Assembly (NCBI GenBank): GCA_030549495.1
Contig: JAUIRK010000292.1
Coordinates: 927,001 to 991,000, forward strand
Direction: 5' to 3'
Source: Nectonema munidae
Taxonomy: Eukaryota > Nematomorpha > Nectonematoida > Nectonematidae
Length of the DNA stretch: 64,000 bases
Position numbers and translations under genes: made by a program. The first letter of the stretch is position 1. Each line of letters begins with the position of its first letter. The notes beneath the pieces were generated by a model that worked only from the letters and a program-made list of their open reading frames with translations, did no database searches and had not been told where the DNA came from. Positions 1 through 13,300 of the stretch are shown here, piece by piece.

Positions 1-942
1 TTATAAATCGTCAAAAACGACGACATTTATATATTCACTAACAAAGTGTAGGAAGTTGAAAGTTGAGTTTAGGAAATTGAGTTAATACTTATTTATTGCT
101 ATGGTGCTTTTATCCTCAGCCTAAGCTAGCAGTTATCACCATGGCTAACAAAATTGAATAAAGAGAATTTTTGCCTTCACTATATAAAATGGCACACCTA
201 ATTTTTTTAATCAATTTTGTTTTTTTTGACATTTTTTCAGACGACATTTGGTTGTTGTCATTTACTCTAAGGATTGTATCTTCTTTTAAATGTGATGAAT
301 TGTATATTAATGCATACATCCGAAGAACAGGTAGTAAAAGCTTCATTGTCTCATCAACTTTTCAAAAAAAAAGAAGAAGCTATTAAATTGCTGAAAAATT
401 TTAAACAAGTTCTTCCACAATTAAGATGCTTTCGAAGTGTGGGAAGAATATACTTTTTATTCGGGATATATGTGGCATTGAATAAAATTTGAGTAAAAAG
501 GAGGCACGAAAACGACATTGCGAAAATTATAGAACTAAAAAACTCTCAAATCTCAACTACCTACCTACACAACTGTAAAGTTGTCAATCAACGTCAATAT
601 TGGTTGAATTACCCTTTTTTTCAAAAAATTCATATGCATTGTTAGTTCACTGGCAACCAAACGAGGAGACAAAAAATACACCGAAAAACCTAGACAGACT
701 ACCTATATATGTGAATGTATATAATTAATAGGGATATCGTTTAATACTTTATTTACTATTTAAGCATTTTATATAATTTTAATACTTGTTATGCTATTCC
801 TTAAGTAACATGATATTTCAATAATTTTTATTGTTTTATTTTGAAAAGAAAGTATTTTTTAATTAAGTTATGGTTGATAGACTCATTCATCTATACAACT
901 TGTGCTTTTTTTACTTTTTCTATATTCGCTTTTTGAAATTAG
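1..942. other. Intronic or upstream sequence left of the first visible MED12 exon
   Basis: AT-rich sequence with no exon I can match to MED12. The first visible exon begins in mid-codon, so at least one more exon lies to the left. The MED12 N-terminal domain and the segment just before the exon at 943 are not found here. Short open frames at 116-492 have no recognisable content. Confidence 0.5.
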
Positions 943-2450
943 ATTCGAATCGTATGCCTTTTTTTACTCCGAAGTTGTCGAAGTTCTGAGCAATAAAGTG
1001 AGTAGCTGTGAACACCATTCCCTTGTTCTCTTTTACTGCGCAAGTATTGTGCAGGAATTGATCCTAACGTGTCCCTCTTCATTTGTTTGGAATAGTCTTA
1101 CATTTAAAAGTGCCATCTTTAAAACTGGATCTCCTTTAGACTACTTGCCTTGTCCGCTATCAGTTTTGTCAACCGTTTCCCAACTTTCTCCCTTGAATGT
1201 ATGTTTTTTTTTATCTTTTTTTTATCTCCTACATTTTAAAAGTTTTGAAGTTCAAGGAAAAGATTTTTCTCAAAGAAGAACATATCCGGCGTAGAGGATG
1301 TGCTGCTGAAGGGATGTGGGCTTCTGAAAAAAATAAGCATCTCGTTATAGGTTAATCGCATAAGCAATAAAGTTTATTTAATCTTTTTTCATTTGTTTCA
1401 TAGGTCAAGTCATACCTAAGACATTGGATGCTTTGAATATTTTGGATTCGCACAACTTCTCAAAAGTCGATAGAGATAATTCTCTCAGCTCCTTATATGA
1501 TAAACTGTTCCTAAATTGTATATCAAGCGAAATTGAAAAGGTATTTCCTAAATTTAACGCTTTCTTCACAAGCCACTTAATATAAAACTTTTGGGTGCGC
1601 TTTTTGATGATGACAATTAAGTGCTGACTTTTTAAAATTTATTTCAAAAGACTTATCTTATTTACTATAAGTTGGCAAGGCTTAAAAATGGAAAAATTAT
1701 TTCAAAAATGAACTTGGTTCATTTTTGCGATTTTACAGTGCTATCATCATCTCTGAATATGTCTTTAAAAATGTCCTTATATTTTATTATAATTATTTGT
1801 TTTAGAAATAAAAAATTAATATGTTCAATCTATTTTTTTTGTCATTCTATGTATTGTTTTGATCAAAATCTAAAATGTTTAATAAAAGTACCATTTAACT
1901 AATATAAACTACAATTTTGATATAATGAGAAAAACTTTGATATCTAGAGTTGAAAAAACCACAAAATATATAATGCTTTCTCTATTTTAATTATTAGATG
2001 ACCTGACTAGCGCTTTTGTTGAAACGCATCATCATATCGCTTTATAATTATGTATCCTAAAACCCAACGCTACCTTTGTCCTTTTAAAAATAAATTGATA
2101 CAGTCATAACTTGTTAACAAATATGAAGTAAAATGATAATATAATCAGAAAAAAAGCTACAAATTTAGATGGGAAATATCTATGCATATGCAAAATAATA
2201 ATAATTAATCTGTTGATTAATTTAATAAAAATTACAAAATATAATAAGCTCTTGAGTTTATATTATTCGGCTTTCATTTCGTTTTTGGAATCTTAGCACT
2301 TCATTTATATGGATATTTTTTTAGTCTCTAGAAGATGATGAATCAATTATATTTATCATCAGTCACTGGGCTATTTGTCTCCAACGCTATGGCTGTCATA
2401 GAATCTTAGTTGCTTCTCAAATTCTGTGTAAAAGACAACAAGCATATCAG
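943..2450 (+). CDS. MED12: MED12 exons 1-4 of the window: entry into the LCEWAV domain
   Basis: Exon 943-1198 ends with LTCPSSFVW and KTGSPLDYLP, which correspond to LCCPSALVW and KTGSPLDHLP in vertebrate MED12. Exon 1251-1350 encodes a charged stretch ending in HLVI, matching the segment before the conserved IGRVLHTLEVLDSH. Exon 1404-1540 reads QVIPKTLDALNILDSHNFSK. Exon 2325-2450 carries SHWAICLQRYGCHRI, the counterpart of the LCEWAVSCKRSGRHRA signature that names the domain; here LCEW has become ISHW. Splice phases are 0, 1, 0, 0. The introns at 1351-1403 (53 nt) and 1199-1250 (52 nt) are minimal. Confidence 0.93.
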
Positions 2451-4278
2451 GTTTCTTTTCTCAAATTTTGCTCTATCATATACAGAGACCTAGTCACATT
2501 TTATTGTAAAGATGCTGAGTGTGTAAAATGTGAAATGTTCTCTTTTAAAATTGAAATAGATTGCAAATACTGCAATAATTAGTTAAGTAAAAATCGAATA
2601 TGATCTTAGTTTATTTCAACTACATTCCGATTCATTTGGTATTCATAAAGCTTCTTTTAGGGATCAAAATTAATTTTGTCAGATGTGCCCAACTTTACGT
2701 CGGTTATAATCCGACCCGTTCCCCTTTGCTATTTCTCTTCTAACTATGGTACAAAGATGTATATTTTTGCCATATAATAAATCTTTTCTGATAAAATTGA
2801 AAAATATCTCATCGAAAAATAAAATATAAAGAATTCTGAATGAAAATGTCTATATTGTTGTTTTTATCTGCCAAACCTCTATTAATGAACACCTCTACAC
2901 AGTCAATACTTTTTCAATTTCTCAGTCTATTCTTGCAAACTAATGTAGAGAGATTTGACTGTGTTATATTTTATTTAATTATTTAGAATTTTAGCGTTTC
3001 AATCATCTATGATTCCTTTTAAAATATTATTCGAAAAGATAGTAACTACCTCAATTTTAAAGAATTCCATAGCTCAGGAATGTGGAGCTGTGAATAACTT
3101 TTGTAGTCGGAAGTACTGTAAAGTAAGAATTTAATATCATGAAACATGACAACAGAAAGATTTTGCGAACTTAAATTCCAGAGGTTCAATGTTTTTTATA
3201 TGAATTTTTAAGAGCAAAAATTATTTTCAAGCAAAAGCACACTTCTTGAAGATATTTTTATTTAAAAATAAATTTGAAAAAATTAAATAGATTCTAAAAA
3301 TTCTATAGAACACTTTATTTTTTAGTATTCATATGTTTTTCCAAGCTTGCATCAAAATATTTTTGTATTTGGATGTCCAATGAAATGCTAACAACACCGA
3401 TTTAGCATGAAATGGTTTTACAGTTGAGAGTTTTTAAACCAACTTGAACGTTGCAAAGAAACTTACCATGAAGTAAATTTTTTAGACTAAATGTAAATAT
3501 CTAAAATTTAAAACATGTATATTCACAAATTTCTTTTCCAACCATCATTCGTGAGGCTTTGTTCTCGCGAAATTAAAGTACTATTTTTATGAAAATTATC
3601 AACTATATTATCGAATTTATTATAAAAATTAAAATTTTATAATTCTAAAATTGTACATTGCCAATAAAAATTATTTAAAAGTAATAATATGACATCCTTC
3701 AAATAAATTAAAATTTTAATCCAAACTTTGGGGTTGTTGTTTCTTTATATCCAGTTGAATCCGCTTGAATCAACATGAATCTTAAAATTTTAATCCTGTT
3801 TTTTTCTATCTTAATGATACTTTTAATAAATATTATTAGTTAGTGAAAACTTTTTATTCAACCAATCTTTTTTTAAAACCCTCAATTTTTTAAAAAAAAT
3901 TTAAAAATTTTTTAAAAATATTTTTTTAAAAAAAAAAAAAAAATATAAAAAATTTTTTAATATTGGGTTTTTTTTATAATCATCTTTTAAAAAAAGGGGG
4001 AATTTTTTTTTTTTTACAGGAGGATTGTTTTTTTTTTAAATTTTTTTTAAAAAAAAAAATTATTTTATTAATATAATAAAAAAAAAAAAAAAAAAAAAAA
4101 AAAAATAAATTTTTTTTTTATACACAAAAAAAAAAATTTTTTTTTTTAAAAAAACCCTTACTTATTAATTAATTATTTGTCTTTTAAAAAATTTTTATTT
4201 TTTTTTTTTTAAAAAAAAAAAATATAAATAAAAATTTTTAATTATTTGTTTTATTTGGTTTTTTTTTAAAAAAAAATT

Positions 4279-4309
<31 letters not shown>

Positions 4310-4355
4310 TAAAAAAAAATTTAAAAATAAAAAAAAAAAAAAAAAAAAAAAAATA

Positions 4356-4397
<42 letters not shown>

Positions 4398-7300
4398 GTG
4401 TTTTTTTTTTTTTTTTTATTTATTATATTAAATCTCTGATTCCACAGTTCTACTTTAATGTAAAAGTCTACGTTGGCTTGAACTCATATGAAAATGAAGC
4501 TTCTGTTTCTTATCGTAATGGGTGTTTGTGATTCCGTATTAAAAGCGGGCCATTTGGTTTCCTTTATGGGTCAAAAAAATCCTTTTTTTTCTCCCTAAAC
4601 TTCTTTCTTCCCTCTTAACCCTGTTCAGTGTTCAGTGCTAGTAATCATGAATTCGAATAGAATCTTTGGTTCTTTTGTGATAATAATTGGTTCTAATTCT
4701 CTGTATCATTTATTCCGCTGTTGGTATGATTAAAATTTTGAAAAACTAGTATTTATGCTATTTTTTCATAAGCAAAGCAATTTTTACGACAAAGCCCTTA
4801 TTGAAAAAAATTGTTTTCTATTAAAATTAATAGTTTTCTCACCCTATTTTTGTTTTGCATTTTTTAAAATCTTTTATTATTAAACGTTTTTTCATTCTTA
4901 TAGGAATTTGCTCTTAAACTTCAAGAAGGATCCGTCATTCAAAAGTTTATATTTCAAAAAATTCTTCTAAAATTTCTTGATTTGTATACGCCAATAATAA
5001 GTAAGAGAATTCAGAATTTGGTCTTCATTTCTATTTTTGTCGTTCTCAATCTTCCCTAACTTCAAACAGGTGATGATAAGTCAGAAGATGATTGGAGTCT
5101 TTTCAACAATTTGATTGGCTTATACAGTGAATTTATTCGATGCAGACTCTTTTCGCATGACGCCTATGTTAGAACTCTTATTTGTAGGTCAGACATTGAC
5201 ATTTCAAATATGCAAGTTCCGATTTGGCTTACTTCTATATTGAATCAAGGAAAACGGGAATTTATCAAATCATCTACAGACGTATTTTCTTTTTTGTCTC
5301 CTTATTTACCTTTAATTTAAAGCTTTTTCTCTTTTTTTGAAATGGATAAAATTTACTTTAATCCACTCCAGTTTCTATCACACTGTTAATATGGTAATAT
5401 ATATTTAAAAAGTTTTGTGTGATGTTTTTTAAATCATTGTTTAAAATCTTATTGATTAAGTGTGAATGGTAGAAATTGGTTTTCAAATTCTTGAAGGAAA
5501 TGAGTTCTAAACTCTTTCAAGGAATACTGGAAACAGTTTTACTGCTATGATATACGCTTTTAGTAGAAGCGAAAGTTAGCGTTTTTTTTAATTTTATTAA
5601 ATTTAGCAGGTACTTGATGGTTTTCACAACTGTCTTCCTTCATTAGCAGGTTTGGAAAGATAACAAATCGCATTTGCTAGATAAATTAAAGATTTGAACC
5701 TTGTAAGATGAGATGTGAATGGGAGAATGAGATTAGGCTTTGTTACCCTTTTATTTAATCATTCTTTGCAAAGCCTCAACGTAAACATCGTTAATAAGGA
5801 AAGTTAACCCTTTCAGACATTGGCTTACGAAGTGTATGCATTAATTTTCATATAACTGATATGAGTTGAATAGCAGTAGTGAATCGTAGAAACATCGTAA
5901 CTTTCTATACATAAAGTAAAAACTCTAAAACTTACTTGAGTCTCTAAATTGGTTGAAAATGTTCATCTACATTATTTGGCATAATAATCAAAAAAGTATT
6001 AGGAGCAAAATGTTAACTAAAAGCTAACCTACATTTTTTAGTTTAAACGAATCATTTTTAAGTCTTCTAATAAGTCTATTGGGAATAAGTAGAACTCAAG
6101 TTAACGCTAAAGAACAAATAAACCATCTATCGTAAATTAAAATTTTTTTTTGTTTTTTTATAAAACAATTTCCTCACTTAAGAAGCAGGTTTTTGTTTAT
6201 TTTGATTTTAAAGTTTTCCATCGATTTTCTAGGGATAATAAAAAAATTAAGAAATATCATTATAGAAAAATAAAAACATACCACTCTATAAGTAAAATGG
6301 AGTTTAGGTTTTTCATTTGATATCATAGCTTGAATATAATATACAAAAAATTGAGTCCTAATTAATTTCAAAGCACATTTGTTTCATTGTCAAAATTCCA
6401 AAAATAATAATGTGACAATCAAAGTAAATAGAAGTATGCTTTTTTCTTCAAGTTTGATAAAAACACACCTGCAATTGTGTCTATTAAAATGATTTCAATT
6501 GACTCAATTTTCTTTTTAATATTTTATCTCTCTATTGTCCTCTTGATCCATGATATGAAACACGGAAAGCATTTCCAACCAATAATAAAACAATTCATGC
6601 TTAGACATAGTGCTGTTAAATCCTTGTCATTTGCATGAAATAATTTTTTTGTAAACTGGGCACACCGATTTTCTTCTATTATCCATATCTTTTAAAAAAT
6701 TTAAATTGACTATTTGTAGTTTGAATCTGCAGTCATACCTCATTCATCGTTGACACCCTCGACAGCTTTATCATCTACAAGAATTGACGAACTTTTGGAT
6801 TTAAATAGCATTAGTGACGATTCACGTAAAGACTTCTTCTCTCCACCTAACAACAAAGCTGGTAATAACTCTCTCTTCTTTTTCTACTAAATTTTTTTAT
6901 TTTACTTTTATATGTGATTATGTACTTTATAGGATATAATATCGATGAATTTCATTATTTCCGTCCTCTGACAAACTTTACTGTATACCCTGTGATGGTA
7001 TATTTACGCAAGAGTTCCAAGACTTTTCTTCAAAATCATAATTTCTTTCTTTAAGAAAACTTTACCATCGAAATAACTTTTTTCTCATAATTTTTTAGTT
7101 CGTTTCTTCGTGAGTCTCGTTTACACGTTTACAAAAATTATTACCTATATTCTTCATAAATTGCTCAACTCTAACAACGCACAGCGCAAATCACCTTAAC
7201 TTCCAATCGATTTCCATACTTCTTTTATTTATTCTGACAAGTGTTGGAAATCTTGTTTTCTGAAGTTAAACGAACTTTTTTTCAGTACTAGAATATGCTT

Positions 7301-10300
7301 AAAAATTTTTAACTATTTTTTTCGTAAAATACAGAGGAGATTAATGAATTAAAAAAATAGAGTATTTACTTATTTCACTGCATTCGTTCGTATTATACTT
7401 TAAAGCATTGTATTTCATGGATGCATATTCCTCAACTTTTCACTTTTAAAATATATTATTGAAAATTGTATAGGTAAATTAAAGAAACCTTTTGAAACTT
7501 TTAAGGAGTCTTTATCAACTGAAAATATTTTGGTAATCTTGTAACCACCTTCTTCAATTCTTTGCAAGAAGTGAAAGCCTAAGTGATATAAGGAAGAAGC
7601 AAAGTTAGAGGAGGAGAAACAGATGTAACCATTAATAATGTGCTTTACGCAGTTTTTTTGGGAGGAAGAGATACTTTCTTATGGCAAAGCATTAAGAAAA
7701 CTCAAAAAAGATTAAGACATTATCATATCCAAGTCTGACAAGAGGAATAACGTGGTTTTATTGAATAGAAGTCATTATATGAATAAGATTAATTTTTTTC
7801 CTAGTGATAACGATACACTTCTTGGTTGTAGTTTTTCTGCCTATAAAGAAAAGGAGAAAAAGTTCAGAAGTTAACTTTCCAGATTAAAAAAATGTGAAAA
7901 AAATTCAATATATTTCTGTAATAACTGTAAACATCCCCTTATTTGTATGCTCTTCCCAAAACACACAAACAACATTGCCCTCCTTGACCAATAGTGAATT
8001 TTAAGAATAGTTTTGTATATTGTTTGTCAAAAGTACTAGTAAGAATATTCGAGAAGTATGTCCAAGAAAGTGGAAGTTATATAAAAAATTCTGAGGACTT
8101 TTGCGAAAAGACTGGGCTCTTGAAACCGAATGAATCTCATTTTTCTTCCTTTGATGTAGAGAATTTTGGCTTTTGAAAACATCAAGAAGTATATCTATTG
8201 ATACTGCTTTAGAAAAGATATAATGATGAGAATTGTGATTTAGATATTAAGAGTGATGTAATAAAAATTTAGCTTGTAGAATTGCTCCTGGATTTTGTTT
8301 AAATGATCTGTCTTTCTAAGTGAAGGTTTTTATTCAGTAGTATTTTGTACCTTGTTTATGGTGAGATTAGAAGATTCGCTGAAACTAGACTGGTTTTCAA
8401 ATGTTTTTTGGTTGCGTTATGAGGATGATTGTTTTAACTAAAGTAGATATGAACATGAAGTTAGAAATCCTTTCAATCTAGACAATTAAATCAAGAAAAA
8501 ATTAAGTTTACGGTTGAAAAAAAAGGAATTTAGATGTAAAGTTAAAAAGGAAAGACGAGCAAATTTCAACATGTACTTCAGTTGGCAGTGTTTGACAAAA
8601 ATTAGGAGTTGTGAAGTATATTTCAAATAGATCAGTTTTCAAATAGATAGTTTTCAAAAAGAGCTGAGCGTTATTAAAGTGACATTCGCATATCCTGAAG
8701 AAATGTTAAATAGTGTGATTGAAAACTACTCACACAAAAACAATGAAAATACTGATAGAGGGATATTACCTTATAATTAGGAATATAATCATTAAGAAAT
8801 CCAATATCATTCTCGATTTTAAGAATACTAATGTGACAGATTTTGAAGAATGATAGGAATGTGAAACATTTTAAAATGAAGGATTGAAGCTGCCAGCAGA
8901 GCAGTAAAAAGCTCGGATGAAAAAGGTCTGCTCTAGCTAAACATGCTAATGAATCAGGACATAAGATCGATCTGAGCAAAGCGGAGATTTTAGCGAGTGA
9001 AAAAGATCATATGAAATGAAAAATAAAGGAAAGCATTGCCATTTCAAATAAGCAGAATTTAATTTTAAATGGAGATAATGTTTGGCATCTTTTTGGTTCC
9101 TGATTTCATTTGCATATAGTCGTATTCATATCTGTTTTTATTTATTAAAGTTTGCACAATGTAGTTTTTACATATATAAATACCTATATTTTTATAATCA
9201 TCTTCAAACTGTATAGTACGATAATTCATCTCCAACCTGTATACTACGATGGCTTCTATTCCATGTACAAATGACTAGGGAGACAATGTTTAATTTTCTG
9301 TTCATATTTTGCTAGATGTAAGATTTGATATACCTCATTCGGGGAGACGATGTTAGAAGAGTTATTTTAAATAATATATTTGTCAAATAATCAAAATAAA
9401 TATCAAAGAATCGAAAAATATTCTTTAAAAATCAAAAAATATGAAACTTTCTGTTCATATTTTGCTAGATGTAAGATTTGATATACCTCATACGATGTTA
9501 CAAAAGTTATTACCTATATTTTGCAATTTGCACAATTTTAAATAATATATTTTTCAAATAATCAGAATAAAATTCTCTAATCAAAGAATCGAAAAATGTT
9601 CAAATCAAAAAATATTTATTCTTTTTAAATATATCATTGGCTCCTGCTACTTTTAGTTTCGTATATGCATGCATTGATAAAAATTACTAGAGACTATGTT
9701 TATCTTTCTATTCTAAAAGTAACAGGAGCCAACCATATATTTAAAAAGGATAAATATTTTTTGATTTGAAAATTTTTCGATTCTTTGATACAAACTGTGT
9801 CTAATGCGTATATATATATATATATATTTAAATACGTATGTATAGTCTCCTAGAATAAGTATAAAACTATTGTGTTAGCTGCATCTCTTAAAAGGGGAGA
9901 GAAATGTTGTTATATACTTTAAATATCTTATTTCTGTGAAACCCCGTTTTTCCATGACATTCGGTTCCTGTAAATAATGACGGATCTTCAAGACTGACTG
10001 ATTGATTTATTATTTGTGCTATACGGAAATCTGTTCCTAAAAAAACCTGACCTGAACTAAAAATCTGGCTTTATTTGAGATATAAAATATCTATGTTATT
10101 CACCTCAAAAGTATTTTCGCATTTCTTTTAAATTATAAATTTTAGAAGGCGCCGAACATACTGAATCCCATTACTCTGTATACTCTTTTGCATACACTGA
10201 GTAGGGAAGCACTATGCTTGTACCAAAGACGTGGCAAATTTGGCAATTCACTTAACTTTTCGATCCTGTTAAGATTTGCTCATAGCATTTCTAATATTTC

Positions 10301-13300
10301 TCTCACTTCCGAGTCTAAAGAGAACGACATCGTAACCCAATTTGAACATATAATAACCTATGATTTATGACAGCACATTTTTATGAGCCTCAACCATGCC
10401 ATACATAAGGTCATTTTTTGAATACTCGTCACTTAATTTTGACTGATTATATTTACAATGAATAATGTAAATAAATTCTATCGGCTTTATAGCGAAAATG
10501 AAAAATTTTACTTCTAAATCTTGTTTCAGATAAATCAAAACATATCACTTTATAAGTAAAGGTGTTCTTATGTTTTCTTGATCCTACTTGATCTGTTCAT
10601 GATTTGCATATTTAAATCTTTCCCTATTTGAGGCAAATCAAATGATCGTTTAGCTGTTAGTGTATTGTTATTCGAACTTATTGCCTTGGCGAATTAACAA
10701 CTCATATTTTTATGTGTCAGGGTACGGGTATGATAATTATGTCATTGAACATTTAAAAAAAATTCAGATTTATAAAGGTTTATTAACATAAAATTTGGTT
10801 CCAAATTTGTGTGGATATTGAAGTTTCCCTCTTTTTTGTCCATCGATCATGGAAGTGTGACTTTTATATAAAGTCGATATGGCGCTGCAGGAATGGTTCG
10901 TGCCTCAGTACTCCTTGACAAGCCTCATTTTTTGTGCAACTGATCTAACGGACGTATTTTATATGTTCGTAACTTGCTACCGAATGAATGATATCATTTT
11001 ATGTTTCATCAACGTATAAGATATATTTATATTTCGCATTCTCAATTTTTCAGTAATGCGTATGTATGAGTAGAGAAGCGAATTTACTTGGTTGAAGGAA
11101 AAGGAACTTTGAAGTGTCACATTTATACATATATATTGGTGTGTAATACCGTACTTTAGAAAATCATTGACAGAATTCATTGAAATGCTTATTGTAAACA
11201 AGTTCACCACCTTGCATATTACAAGTTAATAGAATGTATAAAATCCTTGCTTAGAGCAAAGTCCAACCTTGCACATTCTATTTTTGTGCAATCGCAATCT
11301 TTCTCATGATATTCGATCTTGGCTAAAAAATGAGGATTTATTTTAAGATATAAAAATTTTAGTATATAATATTTTAATTACAATTTATCTATTTATATTC
11401 TTCTTATAATATTCCTTTACCCTGATTTTTTAATTCTATAAATAATTTGCAGAAGAAAGTTGTCTTCCCAAAAAGTCAATTAATTCACCAATATATATAA
11501 TATATATGTTACGAAATTCAATTCGAGATCAAATAATTTTTTGATTAGTTTCGATATTTTATTCTAAAGAAAAAGGCGATATACAGATCCCTAGCTCATA
11601 TCCAGAATTTTGTCATATTGAAGAAGTTGTAAAAATGAAAATTAAATGATCTTTTTACTTCGATTTTCTTTATATCATATGAAATAGAGATTGTCTGTTG
11701 AATGACGTTACGCAAATTGTTAAAACATTTTTTTTCCACTTTATTTATCTTTAAGACTCTCCGATAAGTATCGATTCTTTAGCTTGTTACTCTTCTCTTG
11801 CTGAAAATGAATCTACCAAGTCCTCTCCACATCTCTTTTATCCATTTGGTCCTATTTTTTATTTATCTTCATTAAACCGAAATCTGCAATATCTTCTCTA
11901 CCTGCCATTGCAAATAAGAGAAAATGAAGATGAACTTTGCATTAGACATGAAATTAATCAACGATTTTCAATTCTATTTGGAGTTGGTATGATTTTTTTG
12001 TGCTAATGAACTTTGAATAAATTTTTGTTGCACTTTTTCAGGCAAATACAACAAAGAAGTTCGCCAAGTTTTAACAAAACTTTTGAAAAGTCTTAGAAAA
12101 GCCTTTTTTGGCAAAGCAAAGCTAGTTTCTCTCCGCGATTCTTTTGATGCCTTCTACCAATTGGATGAAAAGGAGGCACTTGATGAGGAAAGATCACTGC
12201 TTGATTACTTCGAAAAGTTTACTCTTTTTGACAAAGTCTATGTTGTTCAAAAGTGTGCAAATCGCTTGGTAAAAATTTTCCAGAATTACAACGACGGTCT
12301 CTCAACCCTCCTCCCGAATCCGGAACACATAAACCGACTTTTCATATTGATTGACTCGTGTTGCGCAACCAATATCGCTCTAGAAGTGCGTTCTTTTCAT
12401 TTTAAAGGGGCATTTTGTTTTAATGTGTTTTCTGATTTTTGTTAGTTATGCGCAGATATCTTTACTGAATTATCCTTTTTAATAAAAAAGACGTCGCTCC
12501 ACTCCATCTCGTATACCGAGAAGTTGTTGCTAAGCATGTGTGCTGTCTTACGCATTTACTCCTCGTGTCTGTTAATTCACTCTGAAAGCATGAATCGTAT
12601 TTTCCGTAGTTTGCTTGCAATTGTCGGACCGAAAGCTGATCCCTCTCTTTGTGATGCCTTTTATCGACCCATCTATTCTCTTATTTTTGACTTTTATGCA
12701 AAGGATTTGAGGTATTCTCCTTTTGATATCTATTTCTTTTTACGATCAATTTATTTTTGATTGATTAGTCCGCTGCTCTACATACACTCCTCTTTCTGAG
12801 TGTTCTGAAGACGTAATCAACTTTTAGTGTCTGTGTGGTGAAGGGGGGCGGGTTTTAAAGGAGAAAGAGGGATATAGATTATTCACTTTTAAAATATACT
12901 CTTTAAAAAGTGCTTTCTTGTATTTTGCTAAGGCGCAAACCATTTAATTTTATTCTCTTTTTGTGGAATGGTATGGTGAATTTTAATTTTCTAATATTAA
13001 AACTAGTGTATACAAATAAACCATGTGCTATCCAATTTACTTAAAGCAATTATTGTAACTGGGCCCCTGGTGGAAAGCCTTTTTATGTTTAAATGCCGTT
13101 TATATCTTATTATTATTATTATGTCTATGAAGGCTGCATAAAATTTTTACAATATGCTACTAAAGAAAAAAATTAATTTAGACAAAAATTATTTTAATAC
13201 AATTAATGACATTTTTGCATTTGTTTTTTTGTGAAAGAATTTGATTCCAGACTCTATCACAGTGATTCTCAGTATCAATTGATTTTGCAAATGTTCATCT

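Noticed and set aside
10201-10370. Longer version of the tentative exon at 10146
   Set aside because: The frame is open, but donors in it do not give the phase needed by the exon at 11756.
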